DNA of 15,084 bases. Source: Eubacteriales bacterium. GTDB lineage: Bacteria > Bacillota > Clostridia > Peptostreptococcales > Anaerovoracaceae. The stretch is taken from assembly GCA_028680875.1 (NCBI GenBank), contig JAQUJQ010000018.1:1-15084 (forward strand). Direction: 5' to 3'. The notes under the pieces are model-generated. The model made no database searches. It was not told the DNA's origin and saw only the letters and a program-made list of their open reading frames with translations. This document shows positions 6,358 to 14,386 of the stretch, in pieces. A program made the position numbers and the translations under genes. Position 1 is the stretch's first letter. The number at the start of each line of letters is the position of its first letter.

Positions 6358-9300
6358 ATGAGCTGGGAGTATTCTGAAAATATATTAGTCCAAAACAGTG
6401 CTGGGAACCTGCTTCAAGATGAATTGGGGTGGGAGGTTCAGTTTGCCTATAATAAGGAAGTTCTCGGCGAGAATGGGACTTTTGGACGAAAGAGTTATAA
6501 GGATATTGTACTCATCCGCTATCTTCGGAAAGCGCTTTATGAGAATAACGACTGGCTAACAGAAGAATATTGTGAATCTGCGATTAAAATTCTCCTTTCC
6601 TATTCATCTTCGAATACTCTTATGCAGATTAATCGCGCGAAATATGCTATGCTTCGAGACGGAATCCCCATCAAGGTCAAAAAACCGAATGGTGAGCAGG
6701 AGGATCGTTTGGTTCGAGTATTTAATTTCTTTGAGCCGAAAAAGAATCATTTTCTTGCTGTAAAAGAAATGAAAATTCATGGTGATTTATACCGCCGTCG
6801 CACGGACATTGTCGGCTTTGTTAACGGAATTCCCCTTTTATTTATCGAACTAAAAAAGCAGAATGTTAATGTACAGGATGCCTATACTTGCAATTACACA
6901 GACTATCAGGATACAGTACCACATTTGTTCCATTTCAATGCTTTTGTAATGCTTTCAAATGGTATAAAATCTAAAATCGGTACGTTGGGCAGTAAATATG
7001 CTTTTTTCAATGAATGGAAACGTCTACATGAGGAAGATACCGGTTCTGTGGAATTAGCTACTATGCTTAGAGGTATTTGTGACAAAGCGAATTTTATGGA
7101 TCTGTTTGAAAACTTTATTTTGTACGATACTTCCGGCGGAAGAATTGCAAAAATTATGGCACGAAACCATCAGTTTCTCGGAGTCAATGAGGCTGTTGAA
7201 TCTTATCAAAACCGCAAGTTGAACAATGGCAAGCTGGGTGTGTTCTGGCATACACAGGGTAGTGGAAAAAGCTATTCTATGGTGTTTCTGGCACAGAAAA
7301 TACGCCGTAAATTTGCTGGTTCTCCTACTTTTGTTATTCTGACAGATCGGGATGAGCTGAATAAGCAAATTAGCGATACTTTTGAAGCTTGCGGATGCCT
7401 TGGAATCACAAAGGCAAAACAGTTTATTGCTACCAGCGGAGATGACTTGATTCGAAAATTGAAAGGCAATCCCAGTTTTATCTTTACTTTGATTCATAAA
7501 TTCAATCAGCCGGATGCTACGCCGATTATTCCTGAACATGACATTATTATTTTGTCTGATGAGGCACACCGTACACAAAATGGCATTTTTGCGGATAATA
7601 TGTGTACATTGTTGCCTACGGCATCCCGCTTAGGTTTTACAGGGACACCATTATTTGCTTATGATAATATCACCGAAAGAACATTCGGAGGCTATATTTC
7701 TATTTATGATTTTAAACGTGCAGTTGATGATGGCGCAACAGTACCTCTTTATTATGAAAACAGAGCGGATTTACTAGATATTAAAAACCCTGAGATCAAC
7801 GACAAATTACTAGATGCAATTGAGCAGGCTGATCTTGATGTAAATCAACAAGCTAAATTAGAACAGGAATTAGCTAAGGACATCCATATCCTTACCAGTG
7901 AAGAGCGACTGGATACTATAGCTAAGGATTTTGTTGAGCATTATTCTGACTTATGGACAACAGGCAAGGCCATGTTTGTTTGTATCAATAAAGTAACTGC
8001 GGTTAGAATGTATAATTTGGCGCAGAAATATTGGGAGATGAAAATCAAAGAAATAGAATCTTCGTTATCCGGTGCAACGCAACAAGAGTATATGGAAATC
8101 AGCCGCAAACTTGACTGGATGAAAGAGACGGAAATGGCTGTAATTATCAGTCAGGAACAAAACGAGATTGCCACTTTTGAGAAATGGGGATTGGATATAA
8201 AGCCACACCGTGTCAAAATGGAAAAGCGTGAAATGGATAAGGAATTCAAAGACCCTGATAATCCGTTTCGTATTGTGTTTGTTTGCGCTATGTGGTTGAC
8301 TGGCTTTGATGTGAAAAGTCTTTCCATGATTTATCTGGATAAGCCTTTAAAGGCTCATACGCTGATGCAGGCAATCGCACGAGCTAATCGTGTCTATGAG
8401 GGTAAAAGTAATGGTTTGATTATTGATTATGTTGGTGTTGTTAAAGCATTGAGAAAAGCTCTGGCAGACTATACTAAAACAAAGGGAGACACAGATGGTC
8501 CTGACCCAGCTCCGGATAAAACAGAATTATTAGAACGTATTTTTAATTTACTCACAGAAATTACAGGCTATGTGCAGCAACAAGGCTTTGACTTGGACTC
8601 ATTAGTTCAAGCGGTAGATTTTGAAAAATTGTCACTGGTACAAGCTGGTGCTAATGCGATGTGCGTTTCCGAAGAAGTAAAAAAACGTTTTGAAGTAATG
8701 GCTAGAGAATTATTTAAACTATTTAAGTATGTGGAAAAGCAAGAGGTTTCGTATAATGATCACGCTTACAAAAATGCGATAAGTGCTATTTATGACCAGA
8801 TGCAAAAAAAGCGCAAACATTCGGATACTACTGATCTGATGATTCAACTGCATAATATTGTTAGTGAATATATTAATGTTGTTAAACCGGCAAACGGTGC
8901 GCAAGAAGATAAGAATTATTTGACTGAAAGCAGACGCTTTGATATTAGTCATATTGATTTTGAACGTTTACAGAAGGAATTTGCACGTGTAAAAAACAAG
9001 AATCTTCTTATGAAAGATTTACAGGATATAATTAATGACAGGCTGGATAGTATGATGAAATGTAATCCTTCGCGCTTTAACTATTATGAGCGCTATCAGA
9101 AAATAATTCAGGAATATAATGCCGAACAAGATAAAGCTGCCATTGAAAAAACCTTTATTGATTTGACGAATCTTGTAAATGACTTGGATGACGAGGAAAA
9201 AAGATATGTGCGTGAAGGCTTTAACAACGACGAAGAACTGGCCATGTATGATTTACTACTGAAAGATTCTCTTACAACAGCGGAGATAAAAAAGGTTAAA

Positions 9301-9510
9301 AAAATCGCCAAGATATTATTGGAACGGATTAAGGATAAGATTAGTGAGTTAGACCATTGGACCGAAAAAGAAGAGACCCAGGCAGCAGTTGATAATTTAA
9401 TACGGGATACCCTATGGAATGAATTGCCGGAAAGTTATGATGATCGACTGTTAAAAGAATACCGCCGTAAGATTTATGAATTTGTATACACCACTTATCC
9501 TGCAGCGTAA
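6358..9510 (+). CDS. hsdR: Type I restriction endonuclease subunit HsdR
   Basis: A 1050-residue motor and nuclease subunit, a normal length for the family. The N-terminal PD-(D/E)xK nuclease shows Asp150 (RRRTDIVGF) and Glu164-Leu-Lys166 (FIELKK). The superfamily 2 translocase follows: Walker A TQGSGKS around Gly301, DEAH at 401-404, TGTP at 428-431, and motif VI QAIARANR at 671-678. The C-terminal third is helical and probably docks on the methylase core. With M2S it binds unmodified sites, pumps DNA using ATP and cuts far from the site. ATG 6358 has GGAGGG at 6345-6350, 7 bases upstream, and the preceding Doc-like gene ends at 6345, so the operon is tight. All motifs are present with no frameshift, so restriction activity looks intact unless the shortened HsdM affects assembly. 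Confidence 0.96.
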   Translation: MSWEYSENILVQNSAGNLLQDELGWEVQFAYNKEVLGENGTFGRKSYKDIVLIRYLRKALYENNDWLTEEYCESAIKILLSYSSSNTLMQINRAKYAMLRDGIPIKVKKPNGEQEDRLVRVFNFFEPKKNHFLAVKEMKIHGDLYRRRTDIVGFVNGIPLLFIELKKQNVNVQDAYTCNYTDYQDTVPHLFHFNAFVMLSNGIKSKIGTLGSKYAFFNEWKRLHEEDTGSVELATMLRGICDKANFMDLFENFILYDTSGGRIAKIMARNHQFLGVNEAVESYQNRKLNNGKLGVFWHTQGSGKSYSMVFLAQKIRRKFAGSPTFVILTDRDELNKQISDTFEACGCLGITKAKQFIATSGDDLIRKLKGNPSFIFTLIHKFNQPDATPIIPEHDIIILSDEAHRTQNGIFADNMCTLLPTASRLGFTGTPLFAYDNITERTFGGYISIYDFKRAVDDGATVPLYYENRADLLDIKNPEINDKLLDAIEQADLDVNQQAKLEQELAKDIHILTSEERLDTIAKDFVEHYSDLWTTGKAMFVCINKVTAVRMYNLAQKYWEMKIKEIESSLSGATQQEYMEISRKLDWMKETEMAVIISQEQNEIATFEKWGLDIKPHRVKMEKREMDKEFKDPDNPFRIVFVCAMWLTGFDVKSLSMIYLDKPLKAHTLMQAIARANRVYEGKSNGLIIDYVGVVKALRKALADYTKTKGDTDGPDPAPDKTELLERIFNLLTEITGYVQQQGFDLDSLVQAVDFEKLSLVQAGANAMCVSEEVKKRFEVMARELFKLFKYVEKQEVSYNDHAYKNAISAIYDQMQKKRKHSDTTDLMIQLHNIVSEYINVVKPANGAQEDKNYLTESRRFDISHIDFERLQKEFARVKNKNLLMKDLQDIINDRLDSMMKCNPSRFNYYERYQKIIQEYNAEQDKAAIEKTFIDLTNLVNDLDDEEKRYVREGFNNDEELAMYDLLLKDSLTTAEIKKVKKIAKILLERIKDKISELDHWTEKEETQAAVDNLIRDTLWNELPESYDDRLLKEYRRKIYEFVYTTYPAA

Positions 9511-9573
9511 TGACAAACGATCAATTTACAATAACTGCAGTACAATGAAATTGGGATTTAGAGGAGGATTAAA

Positions 9574-10319
9574 ATGTTTCTGATTGATAAAGAAAAGAAC
9601 GAAGCGATATCAATAAGTAAGAAAACATTTCAAGAGTTAGAGTTCAAAGAAAGAAAGCATCTGCAGGAGTGGATATGTAAAAATACTGATACTCTCGGAT
9701 GTGGTTGTTGGATCATAATATTAAAATAAAATGCATAAGAGTCACACCATATGAATTAAATGGTCAGATTCTTTTAGATACAGAGCAGATTATTCCAATT
9801 GTTGATGCAGAAGAATATTTAATAAAGATAGCAAATAAGAAACAAGAGGAATTTATTAGTAAAGAAAAAAATCAAACACGTCATTCCCTTAGAATCGAGT
9901 TCTGGGAACGCCTCCTACAAGAGATGAATGAAAAATCGGATTTGTTCAAAAATATAAGTCCTTCAAAGGATAGTTGGATAGGGTGTGGGAGTGGGCACAG
10001 TGGTCTAGTTTATAATTTTGTTGTTACTGGCAACTACGCAAGAATTGAACTTTGGATTAATCGAGGACTACAAGAAGAAAACAAAGTACTTTTTGACAGC
10101 ATCTACAGGTATAAAAATAAAATCGAAACAACATTTGGTGACCAACTTGACTGGCAAAGATTAAATGATGGGAAAGGTAGTCGAATAGCTTACATTCTTA
10201 AAGATGTTAGTGTGTTCAACGAAGAAGATTGGCCACAAATGATCAATTTTATGACCTTGAATATGATCAAATTTGAGATATCATTAAAAAATGTTCTGCG
10301 TGATGTTTTTAAGAAGTAG
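9574..10319 (+). pseudogene. DUF4268-family gene with an internal deletion and frame change
   Basis: GAGGAGG at 9561-9567 precedes ATG 9574, which opens MFLIDKEKNEAISISKKTFQ and continues to about codon 41 (NTDTLG). This matches, from memory, the N-terminus of DUF4268 proteins. That frame then stops at TAA 9727-9729. From about 9699 another frame (+2) continues as MWLLDHNIKIKCIRVTPYEL to TAG 10317-10319. It contains the DUF4268 C-terminal domain (RLEFWERLLQEMNEKSDLF, then SWIGCGSGHSG and RIELWINRG). The nuclease-like middle, with its usual ERLDLLALD...ENKLDD-type segment, is missing. I infer a deletion of roughly a hundred or more residues with its junction near 9695-9699, out of frame. The ATG at 9699 has no ribosome binding site, so the 206-residue right-hand piece is probably not translated efficiently. 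Such genes are often found beside restriction systems. Confidence 0.75.
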
Positions 10320-10373
10320 AATAGAAACTTAGCAGCAGAATATCAGTACACAAGATAAAAGGTGGTATAACTA

Positions 10374-13133
10374 TTGAATATTGAAAAACATCTTATTCTT
10401 GTAAAAGGTGAGGATAAAACAGAACAAATATACTATTGTCAATATGTTAACCGTAAGTGGATAGTTAGGTATCATAATAATAGTGCAGCGTATTCTTACA
10501 ATTATCATAACGTAGAGTGGCATAGGGAGCCCCAAATAATAAACCATGAAACCTCTGCTGTATATGAACTTGATCAGCCATTATCCGGTATTGTAAAAAT
10601 ACTTGATTTTGGCGATTATATAAGGATTTTATTTATGAGTGGGTATAAAAAGGTATATAGGCGTTCCAGTATAATTATTGAAGAGACTTGCCTAGCAAAT
10701 AGAAATGCACACAACTGTTTTGAGTACCTGAAAAAAATAGCCGATCATACCGGCATTAAGTTAGAGGATGATATAAGCTTTTTGAGCAAACAATACAGTA
10801 GAATTTCCACTATTAGCCCTCGTAGTGTATTAGCTGCATACTTAGAGAAAAAGCCTTTGAAGAAAGAGCGCAGGGGGACAATACAGCCTATATTTCCATT
10901 TGGATTTAATCTAAGCCAAAAGGGGGCAACAGAAAAGGCATTAGCTGAACAGATTAGTGTTATCGAGGGGCCTCCGGGAACGGGCAAAACACAAACTATA
11001 TTGAATATCATTGCAAATGCACTCGTAAATAATAAAACAGTCGCAGTTGTATCAAATAATAATTCTGCAACTGCTAATGTTCTTGAAAAGTTGCAAAAAT
11101 ATGGTGTGGATTTTATTGCTGCATATTTGGGGAATAATGACAACAAGAAAAAATTCTTTGCCGAACAGAAAAATGCTTATCCTGATATGCAAAGCTGGGT
11201 TTTGCCATATTCGGATTACCAATCAATAAAAATGAGCTTATCCCAATCACAACAAAATTTAAATGAAATGCTTAAATATAAAAACAAACTTGCTGTATTA
11301 AAGTCAGAGCTGTCAGGTATTCAAACAGAACTGGAGTATTTTGACCAATACTATACTGAGACAAATGGCAAACCATTGAAATTACATTCTATTTTTAAAG
11401 TTAAAGCAGATAAAATTATTGCAATTATGATTGATTACCAACGTAAGATTGAGAAAGGGAATATTTCATTTGCCTATAAGTTACACAATCTATTTGTCTA
11501 TGGGATATTCAACTTTTCATTTTATAGGAATGACCCAGAAGTAGTTATTTCTTTTTTGCAAAAAACTTATTATGATAAAAAAATCAAAGAATTAAAAAGT
11601 CAAATTGATGCATTATCAAATAGACTCGAAAGCTATAACTTTGAAAAAGCAATGAAAGAATATAGTGAAACTTCTATGAAGTTATTAAAGGCCAAATTAG
11701 CAGAAAAATATGGAGTTAGTGGGAATCGGATTGTGTTTTCTAATGATGCACTTTGGCAAAACTTCGATTCATTTATAAAGGAATACCCTGTTATTTTAAG
11801 TACTACTCATTCCTTGCGCAGCTGTGCTAGTGAAAACTATTTGTTTGATTATGTAATAATTGATGAAGCCTCTCAGGTTGATATAGTAACAGGGGCTTTA
11901 GCTTTGTCATGTGCTAGAAATGCAGTGATTGTAGGAGATATAAAACAGCTTCCTAATGTTGTTACAACAGAAGTGGCAAAACAAACAAAGCAGATATTTG
12001 AATCATTTGAACTCGAAAATGCGTACAGTTATGCTAACAATAGCTTGCTGTCTTCAGTAATTAATTTATTTGCTGATATCCCGAAAACTTTATTGAAGGA
12101 GCATTATAGGTGCCATCCAAAAATCATTGGTTTTTGCAATCAAAAGTTTTATAATAATCAGCTTGTAATATTAACAAACGAACAAGAAAATGAGGAGCCG
12201 CTTATTTTATATAAGACTATCAAGGGAAATCATGCAAGGGGAAATTTTAATCAAAGACAGATAGATGTTATATTTGAAGAAATAATTCCTGAACAAAATA
12301 TTGATGATAATAAGCAATCTGTAGGAATTATTTCGCCATATAGGTCGCAGATAAATGAGTTAAAAAAAGCTATTGGAACGCGCAATATTGAAGCTGATAC
12401 AGTTCACAAATACCAAGGGAGAGAAAAAGATGTCATAATTCTTACTACGGTTGCGAATGAAGTATCTGTTAACGACTTTGTTGATGATCCTAATCTTATC
12501 AATGTTGCTGTGTCTCGTGCTGTAGATAAATTGATTGTGGTTGTTTCGGATGGCAGCGAGGATTGGAAAGGTACTAATATTGGTGATCTGGTAAGATACA
12601 TACGGTATAATAATTTTGAGATAATCGAAAGTCGAATATACTCTGTGTTTGATCTGCTTTATAGCAGTTACTCGGAAAAGCTTCTAGACATTATGAAAAA
12701 GAGCAAAATTGTTTCAGAGTATAAATCAGAAAATTTAATGAACATGGTTATTGAAAAAGTATTAAATGAAAGGGAATTCCAAAGTCTTGACAGGGTTATG
12801 CATCAACCTCTTAAAATGCTGATAAAAGATCCGAGCAAGTTAAATGATGATGAGTGTAAATATGCAATGAATATTTTAACCCATACTGATTTTGTGATTT
12901 TCAATAAACTTGATAAAATGCCGGTTTTAGTTGTTGAAGTAGACGGCTATTCTTATCATGCAAATAATCCTAAGCAACTTAAACGGGATAAAATGAAAGA
13001 CAGTATTCTACAAAAGTACAAGATCCCGATATTAAGAATTAAGACCAATGATAGCGGTGAAGAAAGAAAACTCCGCCAAAAATTAATGGAGTTATTAGGA
13101 CTTGGAAACGAAATATTAATAGAAAAGGATTGA
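10374..13133 (+). CDS. Superfamily 1 (UPF1/DNA2-like) helicase with C-terminal Vsr/DUF2726-like nuclease domain
   Basis: A 919-residue cytoplasmic protein. TTG 10374 is chosen because GGTGG at 10361-10365 lies 8 bases upstream and the sequence downstream (NIEKHLILVKGEDKTEQI) looks like a family N-terminus. An N-terminal beta-rich region of unknown role covers about 1-165. The split superfamily 1 helicase follows: Walker A GPPGTGKT at 199-206, a helical insertion about 270-450, Walker B DEASQ at 497-501, then VGDIKQLP, EHYRCHPKI, VHKYQGREKDVIIL and NVAVSRA. The C-terminal 80 residues contain VVEVDGYSYH with Glu855 and Asp857, then RDKMKDSIL and IPILRIKT, as in Vsr/DUF2726-type PD-(D/E)xK nucleases. 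A helicase-plus-Vsr layout is known in anti-phage proteins such as the DUF4011-helicase-Vsr type, but I do not see DUF4011 here. The likely role is nucleic-acid processing in phage defence. Confidence 0.85.
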   Translation: MNIEKHLILVKGEDKTEQIYYCQYVNRKWIVRYHNNSAAYSYNYHNVEWHREPQIINHETSAVYELDQPLSGIVKILDFGDYIRILFMSGYKKVYRRSSIIIEETCLANRNAHNCFEYLKKIADHTGIKLEDDISFLSKQYSRISTISPRSVLAAYLEKKPLKKERRGTIQPIFPFGFNLSQKGATEKALAEQISVIEGPPGTGKTQTILNIIANALVNNKTVAVVSNNNSATANVLEKLQKYGVDFIAAYLGNNDNKKKFFAEQKNAYPDMQSWVLPYSDYQSIKMSLSQSQQNLNEMLKYKNKLAVLKSELSGIQTELEYFDQYYTETNGKPLKLHSIFKVKADKIIAIMIDYQRKIEKGNISFAYKLHNLFVYGIFNFSFYRNDPEVVISFLQKTYYDKKIKELKSQIDALSNRLESYNFEKAMKEYSETSMKLLKAKLAEKYGVSGNRIVFSNDALWQNFDSFIKEYPVILSTTHSLRSCASENYLFDYVIIDEASQVDIVTGALALSCARNAVIVGDIKQLPNVVTTEVAKQTKQIFESFELENAYSYANNSLLSSVINLFADIPKTLLKEHYRCHPKIIGFCNQKFYNNQLVILTNEQENEEPLILYKTIKGNHARGNFNQRQIDVIFEEIIPEQNIDDNKQSVGIISPYRSQINELKKAIGTRNIEADTVHKYQGREKDVIILTTVANEVSVNDFVDDPNLINVAVSRAVDKLIVVVSDGSEDWKGTNIGDLVRYIRYNNFEIIESRIYSVFDLLYSSYSEKLLDIMKKSKIVSEYKSENLMNMVIEKVLNEREFQSLDRVMHQPLKMLIKDPSKLNDDECKYAMNILTHTDFVIFNKLDKMPVLVVEVDGYSYHANNPKQLKRDKMKDSILQKYKIPILRIKTNDSGEERKLRQKLMELLGLGNEILIEKD

Positions 13134-13135
13134 CA

Positions 13136-13181
13136 GAAATTACTCATATTATAAAAACGTGAAGTAATTTTTCTATTTTTT
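13136..13181 (+). terminator. Candidate Rho-independent terminator after the helicase gene
   Basis: AAATTACT at 13137-13144 pairs with AGTAATTT at 13163-13170. Inner CA/TG pairs extend the stem past a one-base bulge, and a T-rich run (TTTCTATTTTTTT) follows to 13181. The stem is AT-rich and so weak, but the position 3 bases after the helicase stop and the T run fit a terminator closing the defence island. Confidence 0.5.
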
Positions 13182-13243
13182 TACCCATGTCAATAGAAAT
13201 AGGAAATGATGTTCGTAATTCTTCTAAGGGGAGGAAGATAAAT

Positions 13244-13537
13244 TTGGAGTTATTTTTCTTTGTACTTGCTTATATATTTTTCATTAATACTGTTGGTATA
13301 GTTTTGATGTATTGTGATAAGAAAAGGGCTGTCAAAGTGGAGTGGAGAATTAAAGAGCAGACTTTATTTAACATTGCGTTGTTGGGTGGTTCTATAGGGA
13401 TTTTGTTAGGCAGTAAGCAATTTCACCATAAAACCCACCATAAATTATTCAAATATGGAATACCAGCAATCATTACCTTCCAAATTGCTGTGCTTATTTT
13501 CGCAGTTTATTGTAGAAGCCTACTATTTAAATTATAA
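13244..13537 (+). CDS. DUF1294 family small membrane protein
   Basis: I choose TTG 13244 because AAGGGGAGG at 13226-13234 lies 9 bases upstream; the ATG at 13187 has only T-rich sequence before it and would add 19 polar residues. The product is 97 residues. Residues about 2-20 (ELFFFVLAYIFFINTVGIV) are a membrane helix. The DUF1294 signature follows: YCDKKRAVKVEWRIKEQTLF, then LLGGSIGILLGSKQFHHKTHHKLF and a second hydrophobic stretch (GIPAIITFQIAVLIFAVY). Two or three membrane segments are likely. The biochemical role of DUF1294 is unknown; related domains sometimes sit next to cold-shock domains. It stands alone between the helicase terminator and the ABC exporter and looks like an ordinary chromosomal gene, not part of the island. 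Confidence 0.8.
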   Translation: MELFFFVLAYIFFINTVGIVLMYCDKKRAVKVEWRIKEQTLFNIALLGGSIGILLGSKQFHHKTHHKLFKYGIPAIITFQIAVLIFAVYCRSLLFKL

Positions 13538-13538
13538 T
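13510..13538 (+). promoter_or_regulatory. Candidate sigma-A promoter for the ABC exporter operon
   Basis: TATAAT at 13533-13538 is a perfect -10 box, with TTGTAG at 13510-13515 exactly 17 bases upstream as a partial -35 match. It overlaps the last codons of the DUF1294 gene and would start transcription near 13545, within the dyad upstream of the ATPase gene. The AT-rich setting makes chance matches possible. Confidence 0.4.
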
Positions 13539-13542
13539 AAAA

Positions 13543-13577
13543 TTAGACAAATAATTAACACTCTGTTGATTGTCTAA
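13543..13577. repeat. Inverted repeat upstream of the ABC exporter, possible operator or leader hairpin
   Basis: TTAGACAA at 13543-13550 is the exact reverse complement of TTGTCTAA at 13570-13577. Inside it, TTAACA 13555-13560 pairs with TGTTGA 13564-13569 around a CTC loop, with one G-U pair and a four-base bulge on the left arm. No T run follows, so it is not a standard terminator. It lies at the expected transcription start of the candidate promoter, which suits an operator or a 5' leader stem. Confidence 0.5.
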
Positions 13578-13600
13578 AGAGGGGCTAAAGGAGGATTGAG

Positions 13601-14386
13601 ATGTTCCAAACATTAATAAGACCAAAAGATCTTCAGAAGAATTCTCCTAGCCTGGATAATCCTCATTGCCTTGTTGTACGTAATGTGAATAAATGGTTTG
13701 GCAAAAACCATGTCCTAAAAGATATTAATTTAGAAATACCCTATGGTCATATATATGGTTTACTGGGTCCGTCTGGTTGCGGGAAAACCACATTAGTAAA
13801 AATTATAGCCGGTATATTAGAGGCTAATTCGGGTGAAGCTTATGTCTTAGGTCAAGCCATGCCGCAACTTAATTTAATGAACAAGATTGGTTATATGGCC
13901 CAATCGGATGCCCTCTATAGTTCACTGACTGGCGGTGAAAATTTACAATTTTTCGGATCAATTTACGGCATGAGCAAAGCTGAGATTAAAAGAAAAACAG
14001 AGGAGGTTATGGAGTTAGTCAACCTATCTGCTGACATTCATAAACCTGTTCAAGCTTATTCAGGCGGGATGAAAAGGCGCCTATCTCTAGCTATGGCCAT
14101 TATGCATAATCCTCCGGTTTTAGTGCTGGATGAACCTACAGTAGGAATTGATCCTCTTCTGAGAAAGAGCATCTGGGAGGAATTCCGCAAATTAGCTGCG
14201 CAAGGCGTTACACTTCTGGTGACAACTCATGTTATGGATGAGGCGGACAAATGCGATAACCTAGCGATGATGAGGGATGGATGTTTGATCGCTAAAGGTA
14301 CCTCTCAGGATCTGCAAGAGAGAATCGGTGTACAAAGCATTGAAGAGGCTTTCATTTATTATGGAGGTCAGCAAAATGAGAGTTAA
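13601..14386 (+). CDS. ABC transporter ATP-binding protein (DrrA/CcmA-type exporter)
   Basis: A 261-residue cytoplasmic ATPase. ATG 13601 follows an AAAGGAGG ribosome binding site near 13588-13595. All motifs are present: Walker A GPSGCGKTT at 56-64, signature YSGGMKRRLSLA from Tyr153, Walker B VLVLDEPTVGIDP with Asp177-Glu178, and the switch histidine His210 in TTHVMDEAD. The YSGGMKRR signature and the C-terminal DGCLIAKGTSQDLQERIG are typical of ABC-2 exporters of the antibiotic, lipid or sodium efflux type. About 27 residues precede the usual domain start, a short polar extension. The 3' end overlaps the permease gene by 11 bases, so the two are coupled. The substrate cannot be told from sequence. 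The gene is probably controlled by the promoter and dyad just upstream. Confidence 0.93.
   Translation: MFQTLIRPKDLQKNSPSLDNPHCLVVRNVNKWFGKNHVLKDINLEIPYGHIYGLLGPSGCGKTTLVKIIAGILEANSGEAYVLGQAMPQLNLMNKIGYMAQSDALYSSLTGGENLQFFGSIYGMSKAEIKRKTEEVMELVNLSADIHKPVQAYSGGMKRRLSLAMAIMHNPPVLVLDEPTVGIDPLLRKSIWEEFRKLAAQGVTLLVTTHVMDEADKCDNLAMMRDGCLIAKGTSQDLQERIGVQSIEEAFIYYGGQQNES

Noticed and set aside
7054..7578. A 174-codon open frame on the minus strand within hsdR
   Set aside because: It lies wholly inside the helicase core of hsdR, where all motifs are in the + frame. Its translation has no recognisable domain, so it is a shadow. The other minus-strand frames in the window are judged the same way.
13187..13243. 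ATG 13187 as the DUF1294 start
   Set aside because: The sequence before it is T-rich with no ribosome binding site, while TTG 13244 has AAGGGGAGG at good spacing and begins directly at the membrane helix. It remains a possible alternative.
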